Positions 22,421-32,862 of a stretch of 64,000 bases of DNA are shown one piece after another. A program made the position numbers and the translations under genes. Position 1 is the first letter of the stretch; each line of letters begins with the position of its first letter. The notes beneath the pieces were generated by a model. It worked only from the letters and a program-made list of their open reading frames with translations, had not been told where the DNA came from and did not search any database. This DNA comes from Gonocerus acuteangulatus. Taxonomy: Eukaryota; Arthropoda; Insecta; Hemiptera; Coreidae. The stretch is from the NCBI GenBank assembly GCA_946811695.1, contig OX328132.1, positions 60,487,151-60,551,150 of the forward strand. The letters are read 5' to 3'.

Positions 22421-23480
22421 ACGTGTTTTTTTTTTTTTGTCTCCTTCAGGCTTTAGGATCCAAATGTGATAGAGTGTCTATCATATACTTATAAATAAAT
22501 AAGCCATAAAATTAATTTTGCTTTGTAAGACCTTTTTTGGGTGTCTTTTTCCAGCATCTCTTTCATGGACTGGATTATACTTTGTATCTTTGACATCAGC
22601 ATCACGTCGATCCCATCCTCCAGCACAAATTGCATATTTAAAACCCTTCTCCTTTGCCACTGTTCCATTGGGACTCCCATAATCTCCATTGTTACACAGA
22701 AGTCATTGTTTGTATAGTCTCTTCATCAAATTTACATTTATTGTCATTCTGAATTTTAAATATTGTCTGATCTGATGATGTCCTGTAAAGAATTTTGTGA
22801 ATTTATGATTCGAACTTTTGATGGTTATAATTTAGTTTTTTAATGTAAGTGATGTATTGATGTCAGTTCATTTTTTTCCCGATTTACTTACTGTATCTGT
22901 GCATAAGTCCTTTTTCTAAATGTGTGTGAATTTTTATATTTTTTTTTTGTTAATTAAGTCCAATTAATTTTGTCTGATTTGATGTGTTATGTATGGGGAA
23001 GTTTTGAGTTGAGTGAATAAAGTTTGCGTTGTCTCTATGTATAGTTATATTTTTGTGTATGTTTAAGGTGAAATTTTAATTTATTCTGTCGCTCTAAGAA
23101 CTGCAAACTTTTGGGTCCGTTTATGTGAACATTTTGTGTCAAGTTTGTACTTTTGTTGTAACTACAAAATAACTCCATGTCTAAACTGTACTACTAATGC
23201 TTTATTGTTATCAGTCTTCCTTCTATCAGTACATAGGTTAAAATTTGTAAGTTTTGTACCTTATGGCTCGTCAAGGTGTGTTTGAAGTTTTCCTAAAAGT
23301 TCAGGCTTTAGACAGTGAGATTACACTCTCTTTTAAGCCTTCAAAAACTCTTAGATAGGACTAAGGCTTGAGACACACAATCCTTTTCCTTCACCAGCAA
23401 GAAATGCTCCTTCTGATATTTTCCTATAAATAATGAAGAATTAGTTAAAGAATGACCACAAGCATTAAAAAACAGGGGTT
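22421..23480. other. Unassigned stretch
   Basis: T-rich text with no repeat copy elsewhere in the window. A 66-residue minus-strand frame at 22489-22689 shows no recognisable motif. I cannot support a gene. Confidence 0.4.
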
Positions 23481-23512
23481 GAATCTTTTGAATGGGTGCC
23501 CTGAAATCTCAA

Positions 23513-25151
23513 TCCCCCCAAAAAAACATAAATGTGAAATAGAGGCCAAATCCTCCCCCCCCCCCCAAAGAAACACTCCCCTCCCCAAACAACGAGAAAT
23601 ATCCCCTCCTAAAACCCCCAAAAACGCCTTATCATCCTACACCCCAAAAAAGTAGTGTGAGTTGGTGTACCATATTTTCAACCAAAAATATTTGCCAATA
23701 CTAGAGATGATACAAGAAAGAAATGTCCAAGTTCATTACTTAGAAGACCTATTAGTTACTTACTAAGAACAGTAAAGACACTTCAACTGACCTTTAAAAA
23801 CAACAATAAAAATACTTATATCTAGTTATTAAAATATCACTTTCCTCGACCAGGTATATTCTTCAACTTGGCAATGTTTTATCTGTGCTAAAATTATCTT
23901 TAGAGAGAAAACTAAACATTGCCAAGTTTAAGAATACACCTGGTTGAAGAAAGTGATATTTTAGTAACTGAATATAAGTATTTTTATTGTTGTTTTTAAA
24001 GGTCAGTTGAAGTGTCTTTACTGTTCTTAGTAAGTAACTAATAGGTCTTCTAAGTAATGAACTTGGACATTTCTTTCTTGTATCATCTCTAGTATTGGCA
24101 AATATTTTTGGTTGAAAATATGGTACACTTTATACACTAACTCATACTACTTTATTGGGGTGTATGATGATAAGGCGTTTTGGGGGGTTTTAGGAGAGGA
24201 TATTTCTCGTTGTTTGGAGAGGGGAGTGTTTCTTTGGGGGAGAGGGGAGGAACTTGGCCTCTATTTCACATTTATGTTTTTTGGGCGATCTCATTACTTT
24301 TTTCTTTGTGCCAAGTTTGGTCAAAATAGGCCATACGGTGTGGATTTGTATAAGGAACAAACATACTGACAGACAGCTGTAAGACCTTTTTGACCTAGCC
24401 TAGTGCATAGCCCGGGCGAAGAGCTACCTGTGTGCCCAGTTTCGTCAAAATCGGTCAAACGGTGTAAATTTGTGTAAGGAAAAAACATGCAGACAGACAG
24501 CTGAGAGACTATTTTGACCTAGCCTATATCAAGGTCCACCTGTGTCCCAAGTTGGTCAAAATCGGTCAAACGGTTCGGATTCGTATAAGGAAAAAACATA
24601 CAGACAGACAGCTGGTATAAGATTTTGACCACACCTATATGCGTCTAAATGTTTCTTAAAACATCAAATATAGGTTCTTCATACCGAGACAACTCATTTG
24701 ATACCCCACATCATGGGTTTCGGACAGAATGATGGGTTTCCGAAGGAAGTACAAAACTGGCATGCCTCCCCCCTCCCTGAAGCGGGAGTCAAACACAAAT
24801 TTTCAGGATTTTTCGACTTTCTCCTTTAATAACACCCTCATATCTATCAGCCTGCAAAATTTCAAGTCTCTAGCATTATAGGAATTGCCTAATAATTTTG
24901 ATGAGTCAGTGAGTGAGTCCTATAAATCCCGATTTTCGATCGCTTATATCTCAGAAACTATTCGATGTAGAATTATGAACATTTCTAGTTTTACTCACAT
25001 CTAGCAGTATAATACCTGTGTAAAATTTCATAACTTCATCTTTACCTGGTTGAAATTTATGAGAGGGTAAAAATCGGCTCTAAGACCTCCTGTAATATAC
25101 ACACAGTATGCTTAGGCCGGAACTTGGCCTGGCGCACTACTGGGCACCTAG
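23513..25151 (+). mobile_element. Helitron-like/foldback compound element, copy 2
   Basis: Starts TCCCCCCAAAAAAACATAAATG and ends GGGCACCTAG. The interrupted LTR reads AAATCTCAA before it and ATAAAACACAG after it, while the intact 5' LTR has AAATCTCAATAAAACACAG, so insertion was at A/T without a true target duplication. Order inside is as in copy 1: foldback (about 23525-24285), ~120-bp minisatellite (three units), conserved block. A TC start and CTAG end fit Helitrons. The terminal hairpin is damaged here. Confidence 0.7.
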
Positions 25152-25306
25152 ATAAAACACAGTCTAGTTTAACAACACTTTTATTATCTTTAAAAGAAAC
25201 ACAACTGAACAACACAAGCAGCCAGTTTGTTTACACATCAACATGCTGCCACCTATGTGAAGTTATTTAGAACTAATAATAAGCATTTTTAGCACATAAT
25301 TTAACA
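25152..25306 (-). repeat. copia 3' LTR, main part
   Basis: Matches the 5' LTR (29531-29745) with a ~30-bp deletion. The remaining 27 bp lie at 23486-23512, beyond the inserted element. Confidence 0.9.
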
Positions 25307-25407
25307 CCCCCTTTGCTAAAAACCTTATAACATAAAACTTGTACTTAAAAAAAGTATATTAATTCATTTTTATGATACCACTCTGTTTACAAATTACAAT
25401 ACATTTC

Positions 25408-25411
<4 letters not shown>

Positions 25412-25462
<51 letters not shown>
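25412..25462. repeat. (AT)n microsatellite in the copia internal region
   Basis: Pure AT alternation in the copia internal region; flanking 25310-26060 is otherwise AT-rich decayed internal sequence without motif. Confidence 0.95.
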
Positions 25463-25467
<5 letters not shown>

Positions 25468-26067
25468 ACAATAAAAATTATCTCTCAGTACCAGCCTTTA
25501 ACAACATAAACATAAAATTATGGTAACATACTGTAGGTAAAAACTTGAAAAAATATTTAAATCAATTAATAATTCTTAACATAATAACATAACACACACA
25601 AAGGCGAATAACATTGAGCAAACAACCATTTGTATAAAAAAAAAATTAATTACTTGTTACAGTCTTGAACAAACTAAAATAGGTATGGAATAACTTCTCT
25701 ATGAAATAGAAATAATATTTATGATACAATAAACTGATGATATAACAACATCAGTCTTTCTTAGAATACAAACAAAAGTCATGTTCTGATCTCATAAATT
25801 CTAATTCTTGAAACTATCAAACTTAGTTTTCCAGCACATTGCTGTCTGTTTTAGACCGTATACTGCTTCAATACTTTTCCAACACCAAAATCTAAACCTT
25901 TAGGTGTTTACAAGTAAATATCATTCTCCAAATCACCATTCAGGAAAGCGCTTTACATATCACATTGTTCAAGCTAATGGTTCTTCTGATTTGAAACACT
26001 TAATAACGTTCGAGTAGTGGTCATTTTGGCTAATGGGGAGTAAATCTAGTCATGATCATAAGAATCA

Positions 26068-26292
26068 CTATCCTGAGTGATATCCCTGATTACCATGCAA
26101 TGGTTCATGATCTTTTAAGGTAAAAACCCACTTAAAATCTAACATTTTACAATTATCAGGTTTGTCGACAATTTTCCTTGTTTGATTTTTAATTGAATTT
26201 AATACATTATCTATTGCTTGTTTCCACATAGTTTTTGGATCAGATTTCATAGCTTCATCAAATCGCGCACAAGGTGCATCGATTTCGGCCAT
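26068..26292 (-). pseudogene. copia Pol, start of reverse transcriptase
   Basis: DEAMKSDPKTMWKQAI, then KIVDKPDNCKMLDFKWVF, is the well-known beginning of copia RT (an EAM...W..A...E block, then KWVF.K). It is cut on both sides: a SINE is inserted at its N-terminal edge and the rest of RT/RNase H is deleted. Integrase is not recognisable. Confidence 0.8.
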
Positions 26293-26435
26293 AATCCTGG
26301 TACATCCTGGTGTAGCGAGGAATTTTCTAAACGAGTCGTGAGATGAGAAAATTCCTGCAGCCGGAGGGATTCAAACCTACCATCTCCTGCATGAGAATCT
26401 AAGGCGTTAGCCACTAGACCGCGGGGAGACCCTAC
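26293..26435 (-). mobile_element. tRNA-derived SINE (family 1) inside copia
   Basis: Minus strand head GGGTCTCCCCGCGGTCTAG, then a B-box region GGTTTGAATCCC, then the GGAATTTTCTCATCTCACG body. The tail is shortened. Same family as 3957 and 45564. Confidence 0.85.
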
Positions 26436-26577
26436 AAGGAATGATGTCTACAAAGTTAATTTTATTATAAGCTATATATAATTCATAGTCCTCATACCTC
26501 TTAAGAATCTTCCTTATTCTTTCATTTGGAACCTCATATTTGTTATGTGAATTTTCTGTTTGAATATTTTCCTCCTG

Positions 26578-26865
26578 TCAAATATTCTGACTATTTTCAT
26601 CTTGAATGTTGACATCCTTACATGATATTTGTTTGTCAAAATGCCATGACAACTTGCACAATGTGTCCCTGGTTCCCTCGGCAATCAATTTATTTCTAAG
26701 AAAAATAAATACTTTTCCTGACTCAAATACAACTTTAAATCCTGACTTTTCCAACCTCTTATCAGATATCAAATTCCTTTTTAATTCAGGACAATGAAGC
26801 ACGTTTTTAATAGAACATTTCTTAAATTTACCATGCACTGAAAGATAGCTATTGAAATTACCCAT
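26578..26865 (-). pseudogene. copia Gag-Pol, region after protease
   Basis: KNVLHCPELKRNLISDKRLE, then SGFKVVFESGKVFI, is a diagnostic stretch between protease and integrase in insect copia polyproteins. It lies directly downstream of the protease fragment (27069-26875) after a stop or frame change. Confidence 0.85.
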
Positions 26866-26874
26866 TCCAACAAC

Positions 26875-27178
26875 TCACATATTTTCACCATCCTTGGCAA
26901 CTGCTATCTTGATTGGTGTCTTAAATTTCACATAGTCTTGAAAGAAATTCTTAACGCTACAAATATGATCCGTACATCCAGAGTCCACAATAAACTCAGT
27001 TCCACTGGATTCATTTTCAATAGTGAGCAAACATATTTCTTCTGAGTTGTCTTCTTTTTGAGTTTCCACATGATTACTACTTTGCTAGTTACCATGTATG
27101 CTACATACATTGTTCTTGTGACCGGGTTTTCCACATTTGAAGCATTTTATCACATTAGAAACAATGCCTCCACTTTGT
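26875..27178 (-). pseudogene. copia zinc knuckle and aspartic protease
   Basis: FIVDSGCTDHIC holds the DSG catalytic triad of copia-type retropepsins, which cut Gag-Pol into working proteins. Upstream, a CFKCGKPGHKNN-like knuckle is readable across 27178-27110. This segment is duplicated in the opposite direction at 27179-27444. Confidence 0.85.
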
Positions 27179-27444
27179 TTCTAATGTGATAAAATGCTTC
27201 AAATGTGGAAAACCCGGTCACAAGAACAATGTATGTAGCATACGTGGTAACTAGCAAAGTAGTAACATGTGGAAACTCAAGAAGAAGACAACTCAGAAGA
27301 AATATGTTTGCTCACTATTGAAAATGAATCCAGTGGAACTGAGTTTATTGTGGACTCTGGATGTACGGTTCATATTTGTCGCGACAAGAATTTCTTTCAA
27401 GACTATGTGAAACTTAAGACCCCAATTAAGATAACAGTTGCCAT
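27179..27444 (+). repeat. Inverted duplication of the copia knuckle/protease segment
   Basis: The plus strand repeats, in the opposite direction, the protease segment at 26875-27178. It includes TEFIVDSGCTVHIC, with D to V at one position. The symmetry centre is near 27170-27180 with almost no spacer. The frame then runs on into a family A repeat. Confidence 0.92.
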
Positions 27445-28636
27445 ACCACAAAAATCCGACTCACAGGAACTGCGTCATCTTAGGATGGTATACCTAGTGT
27501 CATTTAGAAAAGCTTTAAATCGAAATAATTTTTTTTTTTTATATTTAAAATTGAGAACACCCACTCGAAACTCTGGAATAAACGTGATATTAAGGCGTCA
27601 AAGCTCAGGTATCCGACAGTAGCAAAGTAACACAGAAGTAGAAATTACACAAGTTTAATATTATCAGATGTCAGACCCATCATTTTACAAATGGTGGACG
27701 ACCCAACATTTCCAGCTTTACGGCAGTAACGGTACATTTGTTTGGGACCTTAGAAAGAGGAACAGGTAGAAACTGACAAGCTACATAATGCTTATTAAGG
27801 AGAATAAAACTGAAATAAATTTTGGAATCGCCTTTTCTCAGAAATGGTTTATCTAATGAAAAAAGTGTAGGAACAAGTTTCAAAGATTGCATGATCTACA
27901 ATTTTTTTTCTGAAATACTTTTATAATAAAACTAACCGTTTCGCTGAAAATTCCAAATAACCTTTTTTCCAAACTTTGATCTCGAATAAAATTGTTGGCA
28001 CTCATGGGATCAATGGGGGCTTTTCCCAATATCATTATAATGGTGTCCCTACCGTTAATGCAAATTTTCAGCTTGCTAGGAATTTATGCAAGGGTACCTA
28101 TCGATTTCTAACAACAGAAAATTGAGTCTCATTTTACGTATCCTGTTTTACAGGTAAATACATTTTCCTAATATAAGCAATTCCAAAAATAAAAAGCAAC
28201 AAAAAACTAAGGGAAAGAGGCAACTAATTAAAAAGTGAGTTAAACAACGACAAAAACCCGTTCAAAAGATCAAAACAAACATGTTAGAAGTTTTAGTTTA
28301 TATGAATTTCAAGCATGTAGAAAATGTTTCAACTGAATCCCATGATTCTAAGTACCCTAACCAAAAACTTTATTCGACAACTATTTTTCCACTTTTCTTG
28401 AAAATGGTTAAAGCTATCACTTAAAAATAGCTTCATTCGTTTTTCCAGGACAATAAACCTATAAAACGAGTACTTGCAAGCATATGAAGTAAGTGTAACG
28501 ATTTTTTTCACGCGAAGCTCGCTCCAAAAACCGTGTTCCGGTGGACGGGTTCTGCTGGGAACGAACTTGACCTTGATTTTTGTGCCAAATTGCATCAAAA
28601 TCGGACCATTTTTGATCCCAGGAGGGTGTGAATAGA

Positions 28637-28687
<51 letters not shown>

Positions 28688-28850
28688 TATATGCACACAC
28701 ACACACATACAAATTTGAACCACCGTTATTTTCCTTCTCTAGGGGTTCTGAAACATAAAATTTTCTAGTCAGCGACTCCAGATTGCGTCATGAGGTCAAC
28801 CTTATAAGCGGGGTTCCTCCCTATGGGGGGAGGGAGGAACCACGCTGAAA
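27445..28850 (-). repeat. Repeat family A, near-complete copy in copia
   Basis: The right end is the hairpin GGGTTCCTCCC...GGGAGGAACC followed by ACGCTGAAA. Then come the (AT)n at about 28641-28685 and body text shared with 50742-53110. The left end AAATCCGACTCACAGGAACTGCGTCATCTTAG matches, inverted, 53080-53110 and 60448-60478. No transposase is present. Confidence 0.75.
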
Positions 28851-28948
28851 ATGACAGGGGAATGGAAATGCCAAGAGTAAATGATTTGAACTCACTCTCA
28901 TTCCGTGAATTTTCAAATGACCTCTCGATTAATCTTGAGCATACAAAT

Positions 28949-29545
28949 TCATACTTTAACTCCTCCTTTTACGTTACAATCATAATCATAAGACTTCACT
29001 ACGTACATCAAAAGATTCTCAATTTTCTCCTGTTCATTCATTTTCACATCTGCTGTATGCAGTTTTCTGACAATATTGTCAAACTTACCAATGTAATTTA
29101 CAATGTTTTCACTCTCGTCACATTTCAATTGCAACAGCTTCTGTTTTAACAATAACTGCTCACTAAGGCCCTTCTCCTCATATCTTCTGATCAATTTTTC
29201 CATAATTTCACCAGCAGTCTCGCAATCTCTAACTAATTCCAATGGTTGTCTTTTTAGCTTTGAACTAAAATGCTTTTAGCAACTGCATTCTTTTTCTTGA
29301 ATGTTTTTCCTTGTGAATCCATATCCTCCAATGCTACAATCATTCTTATCTAATACTAGTGATACTCTGAATTTCCAGATTCCAAAATCTGTACCATTGA
29401 ATGGCTTAATACCGTACTTGTTGAGTCCATGCATTCCAGCCTTGTGTTCCAAGTTCCAGCAAAATTCCACTGTTAAAACATCCAAACAAACTAGCACTGG
29501 CTTTGAGACTATCACTGAGCCCGTAACCTTTGTGAAAGAGTGCAC
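28949..29545 (-). pseudogene. copia Gag
   Basis: The N-terminal frame (29545-29276) has GIKPFNGTDFGIWKFRV, the start of copia Gag. The next frame (29242-28949) has EIMEKLIRRYEEKGLSE, LLQLKCDESENIVNYIGKFD and KIENLLMYV, matching the UBN2/gag capsid region. A frameshift separates them. Gag forms the particle that packages the RNA. Confidence 0.85.
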
Positions 29546-29745
29546 TAAAATCTCAATAAAACACAGTCTAGTTTAAAAACACTTTTATTATCTTTAAAAG
29601 AAACACAACTGAACAACACAAGCGGCCATCTTTCACAAGACTGACTTGCCTGTGTTTGGCTTCACCTTGTTTCCACATCACCGTGCTGCAACCTATGTGG
29701 ACTTATTTAGAACTAATCATAAGCCTTTTTGCACATAATTTAACA
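29531..29745 (-). repeat. copia 5' LTR
   Basis: 215 bp, minus-strand start TGTTAAATTATGTGC and end CTCTTTCACA. A primer-binding-site-like stretch follows immediately (29530-29513). Confidence 0.9.
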
Positions 29746-29750
29746 GAATC

Positions 29751-30737
29751 AAAAAGAAAAACTACAAGAGAAGACTTCTTTCTGAAAAATGCATTTTTCT
29801 CAGGCTCATTATTATTTAACGGTTTTTGCAGCATTGGCACTAACTGAACTATAAGAAACACCTGAAACTATTCCAATATTTACATTCTTTAAGGTAGTTA
29901 CATGTCCCTCTAAAAATGTATTATGGCCTTCTTGTGAATAAATAAATTAAAGGCTAAAGGCTGTAATAAATATGGAAGTTATGTTTTGGTAGTGGTATTA
30001 AATAAGATTCATTAAAATATAAATTTTGCATAAAAGTTACAAACATTTTTCAAGTAATTCATTAGGAATGTATTTATATTACACAATGTTATTAGGATCT
30101 GATGGTCTGGAATGAGGGAAAATTTCATCAGTCGCTAGAATGTTTCCAAAAATACCTATTTCTGAATCCATAAAATTTTGAAAATATGAAAGAAATTGGA
30201 AAATCATTGTAAATATTGAATAATATAAATTGATGCGCAAGTATTAACTTGTTTAGTGTACATCAATATGTAATAGATAATAAGCCACTATTACATTTAG
30301 CAAACAATAACCATTAGTTGATATGATGCTTGTTTAATAGTTTATTTGATTTCTGGAGGTTTTTAATATTCATTATGTTCAAAAATGTTTGTTTAAAACA
30401 AATGTAATCCTCGGTTTGAATATGTGAATTGATTGCTTTTAATATGCACTGAGGTGTTTATTTATTTAATTAAAACACCTCACATTTGTATTACTTATAA
30501 AAGGATAATTTTACTTCAGTAAACAAGTAATCTCTTTAGTTAAAAATAATTTATTTATTATTTAATTGCTTCATATATTTATTAAAATTAAAAAAAAAAA
30601 TAATTTAAAATTAAAAAAGAATATGCTGGTACATTTGTTATGAAGTAGGTATTATTTATAATTTAAAGATTAGTTAGTTAGTTGGTGCTAATGACCTCAG
30701 CAATCGATGCACCGGTGGGGGGGGGGATTAGTTACAC
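29751..30737. other. Unassigned AT-rich stretch
   Basis: No ORF and no repeat copies seen, except a SINE-like tail at about 30685-30716 (GGTGCTAATGACC...CGATGCACCGG). Confidence 0.45.
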
Positions 30738-31000
30738 AATCTACAAAAAAGTTTGACTCGCTGGAACTGTGTCATCTTAGCGCAGTCCCTTCTTATCCTT
30801 GGTGACACTTGTAAAGGAAACAGTTATTGGTTGTTTCGATCTTTGTGAAAGATGTTTACACGCTAATTAAAACCAACATTTTAGGAACCACAAGGCACAG
30901 GAAACAGACAGTAGCTAAGTTAAGCAGAAGAGGTAATTAGTTACTCAATCGCCTTCTCTTTCCAGGGGTGGGGGGCGGGCTGGGAGCACTGGTCTATTTG
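30738..31000 (+). repeat. Repeat family A, distal-end fragment
   Basis: AAAAAGTTTGACTCGCTGGAACTGTGTCATCTTAGCGC and a later GACAGTAGCTAAGTTAAGCAGAAG match 27450-27640. Confidence 0.65.
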
Positions 31001-31344
31001 GGGGGTATGGAATACTAACAACCTAGAACTTGGAATAGTTTGCTATATAAACGCTATTACACCTCCGTCTCTCGCCCATGTCTCCCTCATTCTTAAAAAA
31101 AATTCTCAGTTATAAGCAGTTATTTCTCCAAATGTTACTGTCCCATCGAACATTGCTTCAGAACATTTTTTGTAGAGAATTTAGTAAGCTTTAGATTGGT
31201 CACTTTGCACTTACCACGATTTCCCTACAGGCTCGAGATATTAAGGAAAATATACGAAGTTCCCAAAATGTTTTCGTTTCGTTGCTCGGAACGGTTATTT
31301 AATAAAGGATTATGGAAGCATAATTAATAACCAACATTAACATT

Positions 31345-31520
31345 GCCAACGGCCATAGCCACGTTGAATGCACCGGTTTCCGTAGATCACCAAAGTTAAG
31401 CAACGTCGGGCGTGGCCAGTATCTGAATGGGGGACCGACTAGGTGCTGTTAGCATTATAGAAAGGGGCGGCAACCTGTAGACAGCCCGGCGTCAATTAGC
31501 CCTAATATTGATACGCCGTC
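31345..31520 (+). mobile_element. 5S rRNA-derived SINE, long head
   Basis: About 110 bases read like 5S rRNA: GCCAACGGCCATAGCCACG, TCACCAAAGTTAAGCAACG, TCGGGCGTGGCCAGTATC and TGGGGGACCGACTAGG. This includes the internal promoter region of 5S genes. The text then leaves 5S for GGGCGGCAACCTGTAGACAG and a tail ATTGATACGCCGT. A true 5S gene would keep the closing stem and end in T-runs. This fits a 5S-headed (SINE3-type) element. Confidence 0.88.
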
Positions 31521-31527
31521 GGACTAT

Positions 31528-31720
31528 TTATTGTTTTTTCATAATCTGAATAATAATTTTCTATTATTTTCCACATATTGTTATCTCTTTCGTTGTCCAC
31601 TGTTACAATATCGACAAATTCAAATGAATGCCTATTCTTAAATGCATGGTCTGTAAAAGCTGTTTTATTTGCTTTTTCGACAATATTTTTTGCATACTGT
31701 TTAATTCTATTTTTTAATAT
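31528..31720 (-). pseudogene. PLE GIY-YIG endonuclease, C-terminal fragment
   Basis: The minus strand reads RIKQYAKNIVEKANKTAFTD, then HAFKNRHSFEFVDIVTV. This parallels RLKQH...TTALANHAFTKQHSLEYDNIKIL in the frame at 43379-43750. It lies directly against the SINE end. Confidence 0.75.
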
Positions 31721-31838
31721 TTACGATGATCCTACTATGTCTAAAGATTCACTTACAGGGTAAGTTCCGAATTCATTCACATACATTTACTCCTTAATTA
31801 TATTTATCTAAATATTAGTAGCTTATTTATAATGATGA

Positions 31839-31840
<2 letters not shown>

Positions 31841-31891
<51 letters not shown>
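31841..31891. repeat. (TC)n microsatellite
   Basis: Pure CT/TC tract, then C-rich text at the start of a family B copy. Confidence 0.97.
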
Positions 31892-31894
<3 letters not shown>

Positions 31895-31904
31895 TCCCTC
31901 TCCT

Positions 31905-32180
31905 AAACCCCCCCCCCTCCTAATGAATCGATTTAGTTATTTTTACAACACATTATTCTCTGTAGATTACTACTACGAATATCAAGCTTCGTTAAAATAT
32001 ATCAAAAACTACGGCGTGCATGGTCAAATTAGTGATTTGGGTCCGGGATAACCCCCCCTCCCCCCCTTCCGTTTGACGGATTTTGTTGGTTTACGAACTC
32101 GTTCAAACTTTTGCTAATTGAACGCTCTATACCAAGTTTCGTGACGAAAAAACAAAAACTCTGACCGCTATCGTGTTAAC

Positions 32181-32252
<72 letters not shown>

Positions 32253-32309
32253 TTTTACGGGGGTCATTTCTGGTGTCTACTAGGTAGGATCGATCAAAAT
32301 TTGAAGAAA
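31905..32309 (+). repeat. Repeat family B, 3' part
   Basis: CTAATGAATCGATTTAGTT, GTTTCGTGACGAAAAAACA, (AT)n 32181-32250 and GGGGGTCATTTCTGGTGTC, all as at 53935-54600. Its end passes into family A. Confidence 0.75.
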
Positions 32310-32611
32310 TATTTTAATAATTCCACAAAACAAATGAGTTACAAAATCATTTCTCCCAGTTTTCTCAAAAACGGTTATGAATATCGCCTTAAAAATGGTT
32401 TCATTCGTTATCCTATGTTAAAAAATCTATAAAAATACTACCTGCAAGCATATGAACTCAAAAATGTAAGCATTACGATTTCATTCGCCTTAAACACTTT
32501 GTTCTGGTGGATGGATTCTGCTGGTTAACGAAATTTTCAAATTAGATGAAAGATTTTTGTTACACATTTCATCAAAATTGGGCCATTTTCGAGCCAGGTA
32601 GCGAGCGTATA

Positions 32612-32664
<53 letters not shown>
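32310..32664 (-). repeat. Repeat family A, body joined at its (AT)n to a PLE
   Basis: Body text (TTTCATTCGTTATCCTATG, GGTTAACGAAATTTTCAAATT) leads to (GT)n and (AT)n at about 32623-32664, and then PLE coding sequence begins. The hairpin end expected after the (AT)n is missing. Confidence 0.7.
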
Positions 32665-32667
<3 letters not shown>

Positions 32668-32819
32668 GTTTTAAGTTTCTTCGCTGGGGTTCATATGAAT
32701 GGTTTGTGAGACTGCTTCTATCTCCAGCGGTGTTGTTCCTCTCCATGTCGCAATATTTCGTCGGTTTCCTCTTCGATTTCATCAGGCTGCTTCCTTCGTC
32801 CTTGGTGGTTACTAAGTGA

Positions 32820-32862
<43 letters not shown>

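Larger units (their letters stand above)
23486..29745 (-). mobile_element. Ty1/copia LTR retrotransposon, decayed, with nested insertions
   Basis: The 5-bp duplication GAATC flanks the element at 23481-23485 and 29746-29750. LTRs start TGTTAAATTATG on the minus strand: 5' LTR 29745-29531, 3' LTR 25306-25152 plus 23512-23486. Next to the 5' LTR is GGTTACGGGCTCAGTGAT, a plausible primer-binding site. Next to the 3' LTR is a purine tract GCAAAGGGGG. Gag, protease and a bit of RT remain. Later events: a Helitron-like element in the 3' LTR, a SINE, an inverted duplication and a family A repeat. Confidence 0.9.

Noticed and set aside
22489..22689. 66-residue minus frame as a gene
   Set aside because: No motif, no splice context, no second copy; I cannot support it.
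29531..29745. LTR of an endogenous virus
   Set aside because: Internal Gag and protease text is plainly copia-type, and no envelope gene is present.
31345..31470. True 5S rRNA gene
   Set aside because: The 3' stem of 5S is absent and the text passes into a SINE body shared with 42905-43101.
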